DNA of 33,830 nt from an uncultured Erysipelotrichales bacterium (GTDB lineage: Bacteria > Bacillota_I > Bacilli_A > Erysipelotrichales > Coprobacillaceae): positions 1 through 33,830 of the forward strand of contig CAJTTM010000026.1 of the NCBI GenBank assembly GCA_910579135.1, written 5' to 3'. This document shows positions 15,813-25,426 of the stretch, piece by piece. Each line of letters starts with the position of its first letter. Within the stretch, counting starts at the first letter, position 1. Below the pieces are notes generated by a model. The model made no database searches, had not been told where the DNA came from, and saw only the letters and a list, made by a program, of their open reading frames with translations. The position numbers were made by a program, and so were the translations under genes.

Positions 15813-16529
15813 TTATTCCTCGTTATCTATTGTTTTTATAATGCCCTCTGCAATCTTTTGAGAAAGTTTTATTTTATGATAATGATCTGTTAAAGATTCA
15901 AAGTCGCCTTTAATATATCCTAATTCTATTAATATTGGTGTAACAGTATTATTCCTTATCACATATAAAGACTTACCTTCTAATACTCCTCTATTATGAG
16001 TATAATTTAAACTCTCCATCTCCTCATTAACATGATTTGCTAGATTATAACTCTTTTCATCATTATTCAAGTAATAAATTTCAAATCCTTTTACATCTTT
16101 GTTTCCTTCTATTGAATTGACATGAATTGAAATATAATAATCAGCTTTCCCCTTACCTACTTGACATCTTTCTCTTAAATCTTCGTTTTGATTATCTGCA
16201 AGCCTAGCATCTGTTTTTCGAGTATATATAACATTGACTCCATGTTTCATTAAATAATTTCCTATTTCTCTTGTATAATCTAAATTTATATCCTTTTCAT
16301 AAATACCATTATTTTGTGCTCCTACATCATTTAAACCATGTCCTGCATCTAACACAACTGTCCCCTTAGTTGGTCCATTAACTTCACTAATAAAAGAATC
16401 AGATATAAAAAAAGAAGCAATATAATTAATAAGAACTTTTGAACTTTGATATAATCCAAAAACTATAGCTAATACTAATATAATTGCAATAATAACTCTA
16501 TTAACTTTTAGTCTTTTCTTTTTCTTCAT
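15813..16529 (-). CDS. N-acetylmuramoyl-L-alanine amidase (Amidase_3), membrane-anchored
   Basis: 238-aa exported cell-wall hydrolase that cuts the bond between MurNAc and the stem peptide. A basic start and one hydrophobic helix (about 11-35) form a signal anchor. The catalytic domain starts at about 57 with 'VVLDAGHGLND'. Zinc ligands are H64, E78 (YEKDINLD) and H136 (SIHVNS); the catalytic Glu is E202 (PILIELGYI). It is a minimal CwlD-like enzyme with no binding repeats. It is divergent from the DUF5685-J-Hsp70 operon, and a paralogue closes the other side of that operon. Confidence 0.92.
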   Translation of the reverse strand: MKKKKRLKVNRVIIAIILVLAIVFGLYQSSKVLINYIASFFISDSFISEVNGPTKGTVVLDAGHGLNDVGAQNNGIYEKDINLDYTREIGNYLMKHGVNVIYTRKTDARLADNQNEDLRERCQVGKGKADYYISIHVNSIEGNKDVKGFEIYYLNNDEKSYNLANHVNEEMESLNYTHNRGVLEGKSLYVIRNNTVTPILIELGYIKGDFESLTDHYHKIKLSQKIAEGIIKTIDNEE

Positions 16530-16652
16530 ATTTATCTCCCTATTTCTTGATAATTATATTAAAATGTTATGAAATTTTTATGAACAGTTCATTTATAGTT
16601 TATATCTAAAAACTATAATATCATCATATTTAAAATATGAAAGGAATTTTTT

Positions 16653-17483
16653 ATGTTTGGTTATGTAACTATCAATAAACCAGAAATGAAATTTAAAGAA
16701 TTTGATATTTATCATGCATATTATTGTGGATTATGTCATACTTTAAAAAAACAGTTTGGAAATATAACTCGACTAACTCTTAATAACGATCTAACCTTTA
16801 TAGCAATCTTGCTTAGTAGTTTGTATGAGGTTGAAACAAAAAAAGAAAAAAGTCGTTGCTTATTACATCCTGTTCATCAATATGAAAAGTATTTTAATGA
16901 ATGTATTGATTATTGTGCAAAGATGACTATTGTCCTTACTTATTTTAAATGCCAAGATGATTGGATAGATGAAAAGAAAAGAGATAAACAACTCTTTATG
17001 AAGATATTAAGTTCAAACTTTTATAAAATAAAGACACAATATGAAGATAAAGTTAATAAAATTGAAAAATATTTAAATGAAATTCATATATGTGAAGAGA
17101 AGAAAGATTTGAATCTTGATGAAATTGCGAATTATTCTGGATATATGATGGCAGAGATTAGTACTTATAAAAATGATATATGGTATGATGATTTATATGA
17201 ATTTGGTTTTTATTTAGGGAAGTTTATTTATTTTATGGATGCATATGATGATATTGAGAGGGATATAAAAAAGAAATGTTTTAATCCTTTTATTCATTTA
17301 TATAATGAGGATGATTTTGATGATAGATGTTTTGAAATATTAGAAATGATGATTTCTAAGGCTACAGTCGCATTTGAATGTTTACCTATCATTGAAAATA
17401 GTGAGATTTTAAGAAATATTTTATATAGTGGGGTTTGGAGTCGATTTGAACTCATCAAAAAGAAAAGAAAGGGGAATGAGTAA
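16653..17483 (+). CDS. DUF5685 family protein
   Basis: 276-aa soluble protein matching DUF5685, recognised from 'MFGYVTINKPEMKFKEFDIYHAYYCGLCHTLKKQFG'-type N-terminal sequence. It has a CxxC pair (C25, C28) followed by further cysteines ('RCLLHP', 'NECIDYC', 'FKCQDDW'), suggesting metal binding. A helical C-terminal part contains 'GKFIYFMDAYDDIERD', an aspartate-rich motif recalling prenyltransferase-like all-helical folds. It is first in an operon whose next genes encode a J-protein (stop and start overlap by one base) and an Hsp70. An AAGGAA site precedes the start and a TATAAT box lies at 16614-16619. Its function is unknown. Confidence 0.85.
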   Translation: MFGYVTINKPEMKFKEFDIYHAYYCGLCHTLKKQFGNITRLTLNNDLTFIAILLSSLYEVETKKEKSRCLLHPVHQYEKYFNECIDYCAKMTIVLTYFKCQDDWIDEKKRDKQLFMKILSSNFYKIKTQYEDKVNKIEKYLNEIHICEEKKDLNLDEIANYSGYMMAEISTYKNDIWYDDLYEFGFYLGKFIYFMDAYDDIERDIKKKCFNPFIHLYNEDDFDDRCFEILEMMISKATVAFECLPIIENSEILRNILYSGVWSRFELIKKKRKGNE

Positions 17484-18088
17484 TGGATCCTTATCAAGTT
17501 TTAGGTATTTCACCATCAGCCAGTGATGATGAAGTAAAACAGGCTTATCGTACATTAAGTAAGAAATATCATCCAGATGCTAATATTAATAATGTCCATA
17601 AAGATGAATATACAGAAAAGTTTAAACAGGTTCAAAGTGCCTATAAAACAATTATGGATAATCGTAAACGAGGGTTTACTAATCAAACTTATGGTAATTA
17701 TACAAATGATCAAGGACATCAATATTCTAATAATGAACAGGCAAGTTTAAATGAAGCTGCTGCATATATTAATGCAGGTAGATTTCAAGATGCCATTCAT
17801 ATTTTGGATCAGATAAAAAATAAAACGTCTGTTTGGTTTTATTATAGTGCTATTGCTCATGATGGTATAGGTAATAATATTACTGCTTTAGATTATGCTA
17901 AAGCAGCTGCAAGTATGGAACCAGGTAATTTACAATATTTATTATTGTTACAACAACTACAAGGAAGTCAAGGAGCTTATCGTACTGGTCAACAGAATTA
18001 TGGTTCTCCTTATGCTTCAATGGTGAATTGTTGTTATACTATGTTGTTATTAAATATTATTACTACATGTTGTTGTAGATGTTATTAG
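17483..18088 (+). CDS. J-domain protein with Cys-rich tail
   Basis: 201-aa protein with an N-terminal J domain (about 1-60: 'DPYQVLGISPSASDDEVKQAYRTL', catalytic HPD in 'KKYHPDAN'). A polar linker follows, then TPR-like helices (about 90-150: 'EAAAYINAGRFQDAIHILDQI'). The hydrophobic tail ends with clustered cysteines (NCC, then TCCCRCY). It lacks the Gly/Phe and zinc-finger domains of true DnaJ. It would stimulate the ATPase of the Hsp70 encoded 7 bases downstream and deliver specific clients, perhaps the DUF5685 protein (inference). Confidence 0.9.
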   Translation: MDPYQVLGISPSASDDEVKQAYRTLSKKYHPDANINNVHKDEYTEKFKQVQSAYKTIMDNRKRGFTNQTYGNYTNDQGHQYSNNEQASLNEAAAYINAGRFQDAIHILDQIKNKTSVWFYYSAIAHDGIGNNITALDYAKAAASMEPGNLQYLLLLQQLQGSQGAYRTGQQNYGSPYASMVNCCYTMLLLNIITTCCCRCY

Positions 18089-18097
18089 GAGGATATG

Positions 18098-19858
18098 ATG
18101 AGTAAAATTATTGGTATTGATTTAGGAACAACAAATAGTTGTATGTCTTTTATTGAAAATGGAAAGGTAACTATTATTCCAAATGATCAAGGGAATAAAA
18201 CTACTCCAAGTGTTATTGCGTTTAGAAAGGATGGAACAAGACTTGTTGGTGAAAGTGCCAAAAGACAGATAACAGCTAATCCTGACTGCACTATTTCTTC
18301 TATAAAAAGGAAAATGGGTAGTCAATATTATAAAAAGGTTGGAAACAAAAACTATACTCCTCAAGAGTTATCGGCTATGATTTTACAGAAATTAAAGATT
18401 GATGCTCAAAATTATTTAAATGAAGAAGTTACTCAAGCTGTTATTACTGTACCTGCATATTTTAATGATGCTCAAAGACAAGCAACTAAAGATGCTGGTA
18501 AAATTGCAGGATTAGATGTTCTTAGAATTATTAATGAACCTACTGCTGCAGCTTTAGCTTATGGTTTAGAAAATAGTTATGGTCAAAAAATAATGGTTTA
18601 TGATTTAGGTGGAGGAACTTTTGATGTATCTATCATAGAAATTGGAAATGGTGTGATCGAAGTTTTATCTACGTCTGGTGATAATCACTTAGGTGGAGAT
18701 GATTTTAATCAAGCTCTCGCAAATTATATTATTGATGAGTTTAAAAAGAGTGAAGGTATTGATTTGTCTAATGATATGGTTGCGAAATCTCGTGTTCTTG
18801 AAGAAGCTGAAAAAGTTAAGATTGAATTATCTTCTATGACTAGCACAATTGTTTCTCTTCCTTATATTTATTATGATAATAATGGTCCTAAGAATTTAGA
18901 AATGTCTATTACAAGGGATTTGTTTAATCGTTTAACAACCTCTCTTATTGAACGTACTGTTTTACCTATGCAAAATGCTTTAAATGATGCTAGGTTATTG
19001 CCTGGAGAATTAAATAAGATTATTTTAGTGGGTGGTTCTTCTAGAATTCCTGCAGTTTCTCAAAAGATTTATGAGATTACTGGCATTGCTCCTAGTAAAT
19101 CATTAAATCCTGATGAATGTGTTGCTATGGGAGCAGCTATTCAAGCTGGAAAATTATCAGGTAATGTAAGTGCGATGGGAAATTATGATGTTTTATTATT
19201 AGATGTTACACCTCTTACTTTATCCATTGAAACTGTTGGAGGTATTGCAACCCCATTAATCGAAAGAAATAGTACAATACCAATTAGTCATTCTCAAATT
19301 TTTACAACTTCTTCAAATTTCCAAACTCAAGTTGAAATTAATGTTTTACAAGGGGAACGTCCACTTGCAAAGGATAATAAAAGTTTAGGGAAATTTAAAT
19401 TAAAGAAAATTAAAAGAGCTCTTAGAGGAGTTCCTCAAATTGAAGTGACTTTTGAAATAGATGTCAATGGCATTGTTAGTGTAAGTGCTAAAGATCTAGC
19501 AAGCGGTAATATGCAAAGCATTACTATTGAAAGTGGATCATATATGTCTGATAGTGATATTGAAAAGGCAATTAGAGATGCAAAAGAATATGAAAGAAAT
19601 GATAGTATTATAAAAGATAAGCTTGTTTTTAAAAATGATGCTGAAAATTTAATTATGAGAATTGAAGAAGCTTATGCCAAAAATCGTAAACAATTAGACA
19701 AATCATTAAAATCTCAAATTAAATCTGAACTTTCATCATTTAAAAAGATGATGAAAAAAATCAATTTTGAAACATGTTCTCATATTGAATATGAAAATAT
19801 TAGAAATGCAAAGATGAGTTTAGAAAACACATGTTCTTCACTCCTTTCAATGCAATAA
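18098..19858 (+). CDS. Hsp70 (DnaK-like) chaperone
   Basis: 586-aa ATP-dependent chaperone of the DnaK family. 'IIGIDLGTTNSCM' (4-16) and 'VYDLGGGTFDVS' (167-178) bind phosphate, 'VGGSSRIPAV' (311-320) the adenosine. The linker DVLLLDVTPLTLSIE (364-378) joins to the substrate-binding domain. The lid is short and the protein lacks the acidic tail of housekeeping DnaK. I use the second ATG (18098), five bases after AGGAGG and with the standard DnaK start; the ATG at 18095 is too close. No grpE, hrcA or full dnaJ is adjacent, so this looks like an accessory Hsp70 serving the local J-protein. Confidence 0.93.
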   Translation: MSKIIGIDLGTTNSCMSFIENGKVTIIPNDQGNKTTPSVIAFRKDGTRLVGESAKRQITANPDCTISSIKRKMGSQYYKKVGNKNYTPQELSAMILQKLKIDAQNYLNEEVTQAVITVPAYFNDAQRQATKDAGKIAGLDVLRIINEPTAAALAYGLENSYGQKIMVYDLGGGTFDVSIIEIGNGVIEVLSTSGDNHLGGDDFNQALANYIIDEFKKSEGIDLSNDMVAKSRVLEEAEKVKIELSSMTSTIVSLPYIYYDNNGPKNLEMSITRDLFNRLTTSLIERTVLPMQNALNDARLLPGELNKIILVGGSSRIPAVSQKIYEITGIAPSKSLNPDECVAMGAAIQAGKLSGNVSAMGNYDVLLLDVTPLTLSIETVGGIATPLIERNSTIPISHSQIFTTSSNFQTQVEINVLQGERPLAKDNKSLGKFKLKKIKRALRGVPQIEVTFEIDVNGIVSVSAKDLASGNMQSITIESGSYMSDSDIEKAIRDAKEYERNDSIIKDKLVFKNDAENLIMRIEEAYAKNRKQLDKSLKSQIKSELSSFKKMMKKINFETCSHIEYENIRNAKMSLENTCSSLLSMQ

Positions 19859-19877
19859 ACCAGGTTAATCCTGGTTT
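19857..19877. terminator. Shared terminator of Hsp70 and second amidase
   Basis: AAACCAGG (19857-19864) and CCTGGTTT (19870-19877) form an 8-bp stem with a five-base loop. It overlaps the ends of both convergent genes. Confidence 0.75.
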
Positions 19878-20518
19878 ATTTTCATTTGATCTATAATACT
19901 ATCACCTATCGTTTGCATCATTTTATTTAATCTTAGATTATCTGTAAGATAATCTAAATCTTCACCTTTAATATAACCAAGTTCAATTAAAATTGCAGGA
20001 GAACCATTTAATCTTAATACTCTCAAATCAGTTCCATCTTTGACTCCTCTATCAAGTGTATAATTCATATCCTTTACATTTGAACAAATATGAGATGCTA
20101 ATTCATTTGCATACTCATCTTGATTAGTATATATTTCAAAACCTGAAACTTTCTTATTATTATTTGTATCATTAACATGTACCGAAACAAAATATCTAGC
20201 CTCATTCTCTCTAGACATCCTAGCTCTTAGCTTTAAATCATTCATTCTATCTTCATCATCTAAACGTTTATCACTATCTCTTGTATAAATAACTTCTACA
20301 CCTTGATTTTGTAAATAATTTCCTAATAATTTAACAGCATTTAAATTAATATCTTTTTCTTTATAAATCCCATTGACTGCTCCATTATCACTTTCTCCAT
20401 GTCCTGCATCTAATACAACTACGTTTGTATTATAATGATGTATTGATGTATCTTGCCTTTTATAAATAAATATTCCTATTAACCCTATAATTATTAAAAC
20501 AATAATTGATTTTTTCAT
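19865..20518 (-). CDS. N-acetylmuramoyl-L-alanine amidase (Amidase_3), second copy
   Basis: 217-aa paralogue of the amidase at 15813-16529. A short signal anchor (about 3-19) is followed by the catalytic domain: 'VVVLDAGHGESD' (zinc ligand H40), 'YKEKDINLN' (E54), 'VSVHVND' (H114) and 'AILIELGYIKG' (catalytic E179). Both share 'NYTxxRGV' and 'GFEIY' segments and similar length, so they arose by duplication or from a common CwlD-like ancestor. It is convergent with hsp70 and lies just beyond the ATP synthase operon's terminator. No cell-wall binding modules. Confidence 0.92.
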   Translation of the reverse strand: MKKSIIVLIIIGLIGIFIYKRQDTSIHHYNTNVVVLDAGHGESDNGAVNGIYKEKDINLNAVKLLGNYLQNQGVEVIYTRDSDKRLDDEDRMNDLKLRARMSRENEARYFVSVHVNDTNNNKKVSGFEIYTNQDEYANELASHICSNVKDMNYTLDRGVKDGTDLRVLRLNGSPAILIELGYIKGEDLDYLTDNLRLNKMMQTIGDSIIDQMKINQD

Positions 20519-20677
20519 ATACTCACCATTCCTTATGTATTTATATTATATAAGAAATATGTATAAAATGTTTATTTTTTGTATATTATTTGTATCATTG
20601 TACATCTTATTAAATTAATGACTTCCAATATATAATTAAACGTTTTATTTCTAATTTATAGATGATTTTAGACAAAA

Positions 20678-20700
20678 AAGAGAAACACTCCGTTTCTCTT
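20678..20700 (-). terminator. Terminator of the ATP synthase operon
   Basis: AAGAGAAAC (20678-20686) and GTTTCTCTT (20692-20700) make a 9-bp stem with a five-base loop. On the minus strand a T run follows. It directly abuts the atpC stop codon. Confidence 0.88.
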
Positions 20701-21094
20701 ACATTCCTTTAACATTAATTCTTGTTAACGCTCTCTTTAAAGCAATTTCTGCTCTAGCTATATCAATATTTGATTTTTGAGATAAACGTTTTTCAGCACG
20801 TTTTTTCGCTTCTTCTGCCCTACTTAAGTCTATCTCTTCTGGAGATTCAATAGCATTAACAATCAAAGTTGTTTCATTTTCTCCTACATAAACAAACCCA
20901 CCAGCAATTGAAAAATGTTTTCTTTCTCCATTTTCGACATAATTCATTTCTGATATTTCTAGTCCACTAGCAAGAGGCAAATGAGAAGCAAGAATACCCA
21001 TTTGACCAGCAGTTGTTCTAATATTAAGAATCTCTATTTCTGTTTCTTTATAGATTCCTTTAGGAGTTACGATTTTTAATTTAAAGTTCTTCAT
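20699..21094 (-). CDS. atpC: ATP synthase subunit epsilon
   Basis: 131-aa central-stalk subunit, normal length. The N-terminal beta-sandwich is recognised from 'KIVTPKGIYKETEIEILNIRTTAGQMGILASHLPL', and the C-terminal helical hairpin begins near 'EIDLSRAEEAKKRAEKRL'. The latter regulates ATPase activity. It overlaps the end of atpD by 14 bases and is last in the operon. Confidence 0.97.
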   Translation of the reverse strand: MKNFKLKIVTPKGIYKETEIEILNIRTTAGQMGILASHLPLASGLEISEMNYVENGERKHFSIAGGFVYVGENETTLIVNAIESPEEIDLSRAEEAKKRAEKRLSQKSNIDIARAEIALKRALTRINVKGM

Positions 21095-22490
21095 TTTCTA
21101 ATGTCTTTGCTTTTTCTACAGCTTCTTCAATTGTTCCAACATTATGGAATGCTTGTTCAGGTAAATGATCCCATTTTCCCTCAAGAATTTCTTTAAATCC
21201 TCTAATAGTATCTTCTACTCTAACATATTTTCCATCCATACCAGTAAACTGAGAAGCAACAGTAAATGGTTGAGATAAATAATTACGTACACGTCTTGCT
21301 CTAGCTACAGTAATCTTATCTTCTTCACTTAATTCATCCATACCTAAGATAGCAATAATATCTTGCAATTCCTGGAATCTTTGTAGAATTTGTTGAACTC
21401 CATGAGCAACTTCATAATGTTCTTTACCAACAACTAATGGATCCAATGCTCTTGAAGAAGAGTTCAATGGATCTACAGCTGGATAAATCCCTAATGCTGC
21501 AATAGAACGATCCAATACTACTTTTGCATCAAGATGAGCAAAGGTAGTTGCTGGTGCAGGGTCAGTCAAGTCATCTGCTGGCACATATACCGCTTGAACC
21601 GATGTAATTGATCCCTTTTTTGTAGAAGTAATACGTTCTTGTAATTGTCCCATCTCAGTTGCTAATGTTGGCTGATATCCAGCTTGTGAAGGAACACGGC
21701 CTAACAAGGCAGATACTTCTGATCCAGCTTGAGTAAAACGGAAGATATTATCAATAAATAATAATACATCTTGTCCTTGCTCATCTCTAAAATACTCAGC
21801 CATTGTTAAACCAGTTAATCCAACTCTTAAACGAGATCCAGGTGGTTCATTCATTTGACCAAATACTAATGTTGTTTTATTTAAAACTCCACTTTCTTTC
21901 ATTTCATAATATAAATCATTACCTTCTCTCGAACGTTCACCAACTCCTGCAAAGACTGATAAACCTCCATGTTCAGTAGCAATATTGTTAATTAATTCTT
22001 GAATTAATACTGTTTTACCAACTCCAGCTCCACCAAACAATCCAATCTTACCACCTTTGATATATGGACAAATTAAGTCTATAACTTTAATACCAGTTTC
22101 TAAGATTTCTGTTTCAGTTCTTTGATCTGAATATGTTGGTGCACTTCTATGAATTGGCATTTTACTTACTGTATCAGGCAATTCTTCTTTTTCATCAATA
22201 GGTTGTCCTAAAACATTAAACATACGTCCTAATGTTTCATTTCCTACTGGTACTGCAATTGGTTTCCCTGTATCAATAGCTTCTGCTCCTCTAACTAATC
22301 CATCAGTTGAGCCCATCGCAATACAACGTACAACATCATCACCAATATGTTGAGCAACTTCAACTGTTAGTGATACACCATTGTTATCTATTAAAATAGC
22401 ATTATTTAATGATGGTAAATGTTCATCATCAAATACAATATCAACAACTGGTCCTACTGCACGTACAATTTTTCCTTTGTTTTCTAACAT
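21081..22490 (-). CDS. atpD: ATP synthase subunit beta
   Basis: 469-aa catalytic subunit of F1. Walker A GGAGVGKT is at 153-160, the catalytic Glu in GVGERSREGNDLY, Walker B in 'VLLFIDNIFRF', and the family signature is 'ALLGRVPSQAGYQPTL'. Length and motifs are complete. It lies 12 bases downstream of atpG, and its end overlaps atpC. Confidence 0.99.
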   Translation of the reverse strand: MLENKGKIVRAVGPVVDIVFDDEHLPSLNNAILIDNNGVSLTVEVAQHIGDDVVRCIAMGSTDGLVRGAEAIDTGKPIAVPVGNETLGRMFNVLGQPIDEKEELPDTVSKMPIHRSAPTYSDQRTETEILETGIKVIDLICPYIKGGKIGLFGGAGVGKTVLIQELINNIATEHGGLSVFAGVGERSREGNDLYYEMKESGVLNKTTLVFGQMNEPPGSRLRVGLTGLTMAEYFRDEQGQDVLLFIDNIFRFTQAGSEVSALLGRVPSQAGYQPTLATEMGQLQERITSTKKGSITSVQAVYVPADDLTDPAPATTFAHLDAKVVLDRSIAALGIYPAVDPLNSSSRALDPLVVGKEHYEVAHGVQQILQRFQELQDIIAILGMDELSEEDKITVARARRVRNYLSQPFTVASQFTGMDGKYVRVEDTIRGFKEILEGKWDHLPEQAFHNVGTIEEAVEKAKTLENEEL

Positions 22491-22502
22491 TTAGGCACCT
22501 CC

Positions 22503-23354
22503 TTATTGCGCATTTGCTCCAGCAACAATTTCACTAACTTCATTAGTAATTGCTGTCTGTCTAGCTTGATTGTATTTTAATAATAAGTTATCTAATAATT
22601 CTTCTGCATTATCAGTTGCATTTTCCATAGATGTTCTTCTTGAAGCATTTTCACTTGTTACTGATTCAACCAAATATCCATAAATAACTGATTGTAAATA
22701 CATTGGAATTAAACTATTTAAAACTTCATTTTCATTAGGTTCAAAAATTGTATATTTATTAGTAATATCAATATCTTTAAAATCATCAACATTAACAGGT
22801 AATAAAGTGACAACTCGAGGAGTAAAAGTCAAATTATTAACAAACTCTGTATACACAATTTTTATACTCTTAATTTCTTTATTTCTATACTTATTTGTAA
22901 TTTCGCCCACTAACCTTATAATATCTTTAAAATCTAATGTAGAATTTAAATCTAAATACTCATTATTAAATTCTATATTTCTATGATTAAAAAAGCCAGC
23001 TCCCTTAGTACCAATAGTATAGATAAAATCACCCTCGTTAATTAATCCATCTACTTTTTTAAAAACATTTGCATTATATCCACCACATAACCCTAAGCTA
23101 GATGTAATAACAATATAAACATCTTGACCTTCTTTATTAGCTTTCAAATAAGCATTATCAATTTTACCTTCATTACTTTTTAAAATTGAGGCTACAGTTT
23201 CTTGAACACCACTATAATATGGTTTTAACTGATCTAATTGATTTCTTGTTTTTCTCAGTTTAGATGTTGCAACTAACTGCATCGCTTTTGTTATCTTTTT
23301 TGTTGACTCAATAGACTTCATACGTCTCTTGATTGATTGCATGTTTCCTGCCAT
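22503..23354 (-). CDS. atpG: ATP synthase subunit gamma
   Basis: 283-aa rotor shaft of F1. The N-terminal coiled-coil helix ('SIKRRMKSIESTKKITKAMQLVATSKLRK') and the C-terminal helix ('NATDNAEELLDNLLLKYNQARQTAITNEVSEIVAG') pair inside the alpha/beta hexamer. The central Rossmann-like domain starts near 'VYIVITSSLGLCGGYN'. It is separated by only 5 bases from atpA and is of normal length. Confidence 0.98.
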   Translation of the reverse strand: MAGNMQSIKRRMKSIESTKKITKAMQLVATSKLRKTRNQLDQLKPYYSGVQETVASILKSNEGKIDNAYLKANKEGQDVYIVITSSLGLCGGYNANVFKKVDGLINEGDFIYTIGTKGAGFFNHRNIEFNNEYLDLNSTLDFKDIIRLVGEITNKYRNKEIKSIKIVYTEFVNNLTFTPRVVTLLPVNVDDFKDIDITNKYTIFEPNENEVLNSLIPMYLQSVIYGYLVESVTSENASRRTSMENATDNAEELLDNLLLKYNQARQTAITNEVSEIVAGANAQ

Positions 23355-23359
23355 AGTAA

Positions 23360-24883
23360 TTACCCTTCAGCATTCACTTTTAAAAATTGTTCAACAAAAG
23401 CTTTCATAGTCTCTTTCAAATTACTTTCTAATTCATTACTAATAACTTTTTGACTTGTAATCTCCTCAATATATTCAGGATGATTCATTTGAATATCTTC
23501 ATATAACTGTGTAATAAATTCTGTAACTTTATCAACAGCTATCTTTCTAGTCATTCCATATTTTAATGCAAACAATGAAATAACTTGTTCTTCAACAGTT
23601 CTGGGAGAATATTGAGGTTGTTTTAAAACTTCTCTTACCTTTTCTCCATGATCTAATGTTGCTTTAGTTGCAGCATCCAAATCACTACCGAATTGGGCAA
23701 ATGCTTGCATTTCTGCAAATTGTGCTAATTCAAGTTTTAATGAACCTGAAACTTGTTTCATTGCTTTAATTTGAGCAGATGAACCAACACGACTTACTGA
23801 TAATCCAGTATCAATAGCTGGTCTAAATCCTGCATTAAATAAATCTTGTTGCAAGAAAATCTGTCCATCTGTAATAGAAATAACATTTGTTGGAATATAA
23901 GCCGAAATATCTCCTGCTTGTGTTTCAATAATAGGAAGTGCAGTAATAGAACCTCCACCATGTTCTTCATTTAAACGACATGCTCTTTCCAATAATCTAG
24001 AATGTAAATAGAATACATCTCCAGGATAAGCTTCACGTCCTGGTGGTCTCTTTAATAATAATGAAACTGTACGATAAGCAACTGCATGTTTTGATAAATC
24101 ATCATAAACAATCAATACATCCTTACCTTGTTCTAACCATTCTTCTCCCATTGCACATCCTGCATATGGAGCAATATATTGTACTGGTGCTAGTTCTGAA
24201 GCGCTCGCACTCACTACAACTGTATAATCCATAGCTCCACCTTGTTTTAACTTTTCAACAATTTGAGCTACAGTTGAATTCTTTTGTCCAATCGCAACAT
24301 AAATACAATACATATTTTGATCCTTTTGATTTAAAATAGTATCAATTGCGATTGCGGTTTTACCTGTTTGTCTATCACCGATAATCAACTCACGTTGACC
24401 TCTACCAATTGGAATAATAGCATCAATTGAAGTAATACCAGTTTGTACTGGTTGATCTACTGACTTTCTTGTCATAACTCCACTAGCAACTCTTTCAATT
24501 GGACGTGTCTTATTTGAATGAATTGCTCCTTGTCCATCGATAGGTTGCCCTAAAGGATTAACAACTCTTCCTAATAATTCATCACCAACTGGAACCTCAA
24601 TAATTCTACCTGTACGTTTAACTTCATCGCCCTCTTTAATTGTTCCTTCAGAACCAAGAAGCACTGCACCTACAGAATCCTCATCAAGATTCATAACCAT
24701 TCCATAAACATCATTAGGGAATAATAACAATTCACCTAACATTGCATTATCTAATCCATGAACCAAAGAAACACCATCACCTACTGTCATAACAGTACCA
24801 ACATCTTTTGATTCAATTGTATCATCATAGTGTTTAATTTGTTCTTTAATTAAAGCACTAATCTCATCTGGTCTTAGATCCAC
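23360..24883 (-). CDS. atpA: ATP synthase subunit alpha
   Basis: About 507-aa non-catalytic F1 subunit. Walker A GDRQTGKT is complete, and 'AIGQKNSTVAQIVEKL' and 'AISVSRVGSSAQ'-like segments (here DTGLSVSRVGSSAQ) are present. I use the GTG at 24883, since AGGTGA lies upstream and the protein then starts VDLRPDEISALI as in relatives; a GTG at 24892 is the alternative. It follows atpH directly. No signs of damage. Confidence 0.98.
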   Translation of the reverse strand: MDLRPDEISALIKEQIKHYDDTIESKDVGTVMTVGDGVSLVHGLDNAMLGELLLFPNDVYGMVMNLDEDSVGAVLLGSEGTIKEGDEVKRTGRIIEVPVGDELLGRVVNPLGQPIDGQGAIHSNKTRPIERVASGVMTRKSVDQPVQTGITSIDAIIPIGRGQRELIIGDRQTGKTAIAIDTILNQKDQNMYCIYVAIGQKNSTVAQIVEKLKQGGAMDYTVVVSASASELAPVQYIAPYAGCAMGEEWLEQGKDVLIVYDDLSKHAVAYRTVSLLLKRPPGREAYPGDVFYLHSRLLERACRLNEEHGGGSITALPIIETQAGDISAYIPTNVISITDGQIFLQQDLFNAGFRPAIDTGLSVSRVGSSAQIKAMKQVSGSLKLELAQFAEMQAFAQFGSDLDAATKATLDHGEKVREVLKQPQYSPRTVEEQVISLFALKYGMTRKIAVDKVTEFITQLYEDIQMNHPEYIEEITSQKVISNELESNLKETMKAFVEQFLKVNAEG

Positions 24884-24892
24884 TAACTTCAC

Positions 24893-25426
24893 CTACTTTC
24901 TTAAAAGTTCATTTCTAAGTGACTCTAATTTATAAGATAAACTATTATCATAAATATGATTTTCTATTTCTACCTTAATACCACCAATCAATGATTGATC
25001 AATAACCAACTTTAATTGAACTTTTGTTTTCTCTTTTTGGCTTATTGCCTTTTCAATCCTCAAAAGTTCTTCCTTATCAATATCATAGGCACTATAAATT
25101 TTACCTACTTTAATTCCAAAATAATCATTAGATAAAGATTGAAAATTCTTACATATTTCAAGTATATATTTCATTCTTCTTTTTGATACTAATAACTTTA
25201 AGAAGTTAAGAACATAAACTGAAATCTGATCTTTAAAACTCTTATCAAGAAGATTAATTTTAACTTCATCTTTAATAGCAACATGAGAAAAGAATTGAAC
25301 AAATGAAGAATCTATTTGAAAAACTTCTTGAACTTTTAACATATCTTTTTGATATTTTGCAATAGTTCCTTCTTCCTTAGCTAATTCAAATAAAGATTCT
25401 GCATATCTTGAAGAAATAATATCCAT
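24893..25426 (-). CDS. atpH: ATP synthase subunit delta
   Basis: 177-aa peripheral stalk subunit (OSCP homologue) that binds the top of F1 and the b subunits. The N-terminal helical domain begins 'IISSRYAESLFELAKEEGTI', and the C-terminal part has the family's 'VIDQSLIGGIKVEIENHIYDNSL' sequence. Its start overlaps the stop codon of atpF by one base, so translation is coupled. Confidence 0.97.
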   Translation of the reverse strand: MDIISSRYAESLFELAKEEGTIAKYQKDMLKVQEVFQIDSSFVQFFSHVAIKDEVKINLLDKSFKDQISVYVLNFLKLLVSKRRMKYILEICKNFQSLSNDYFGIKVGKIYSAYDIDKEELLRIEKAISQKEKTKVQLKLVIDQSLIGGIKVEIENHIYDNSLSYKLESLRNELLRK

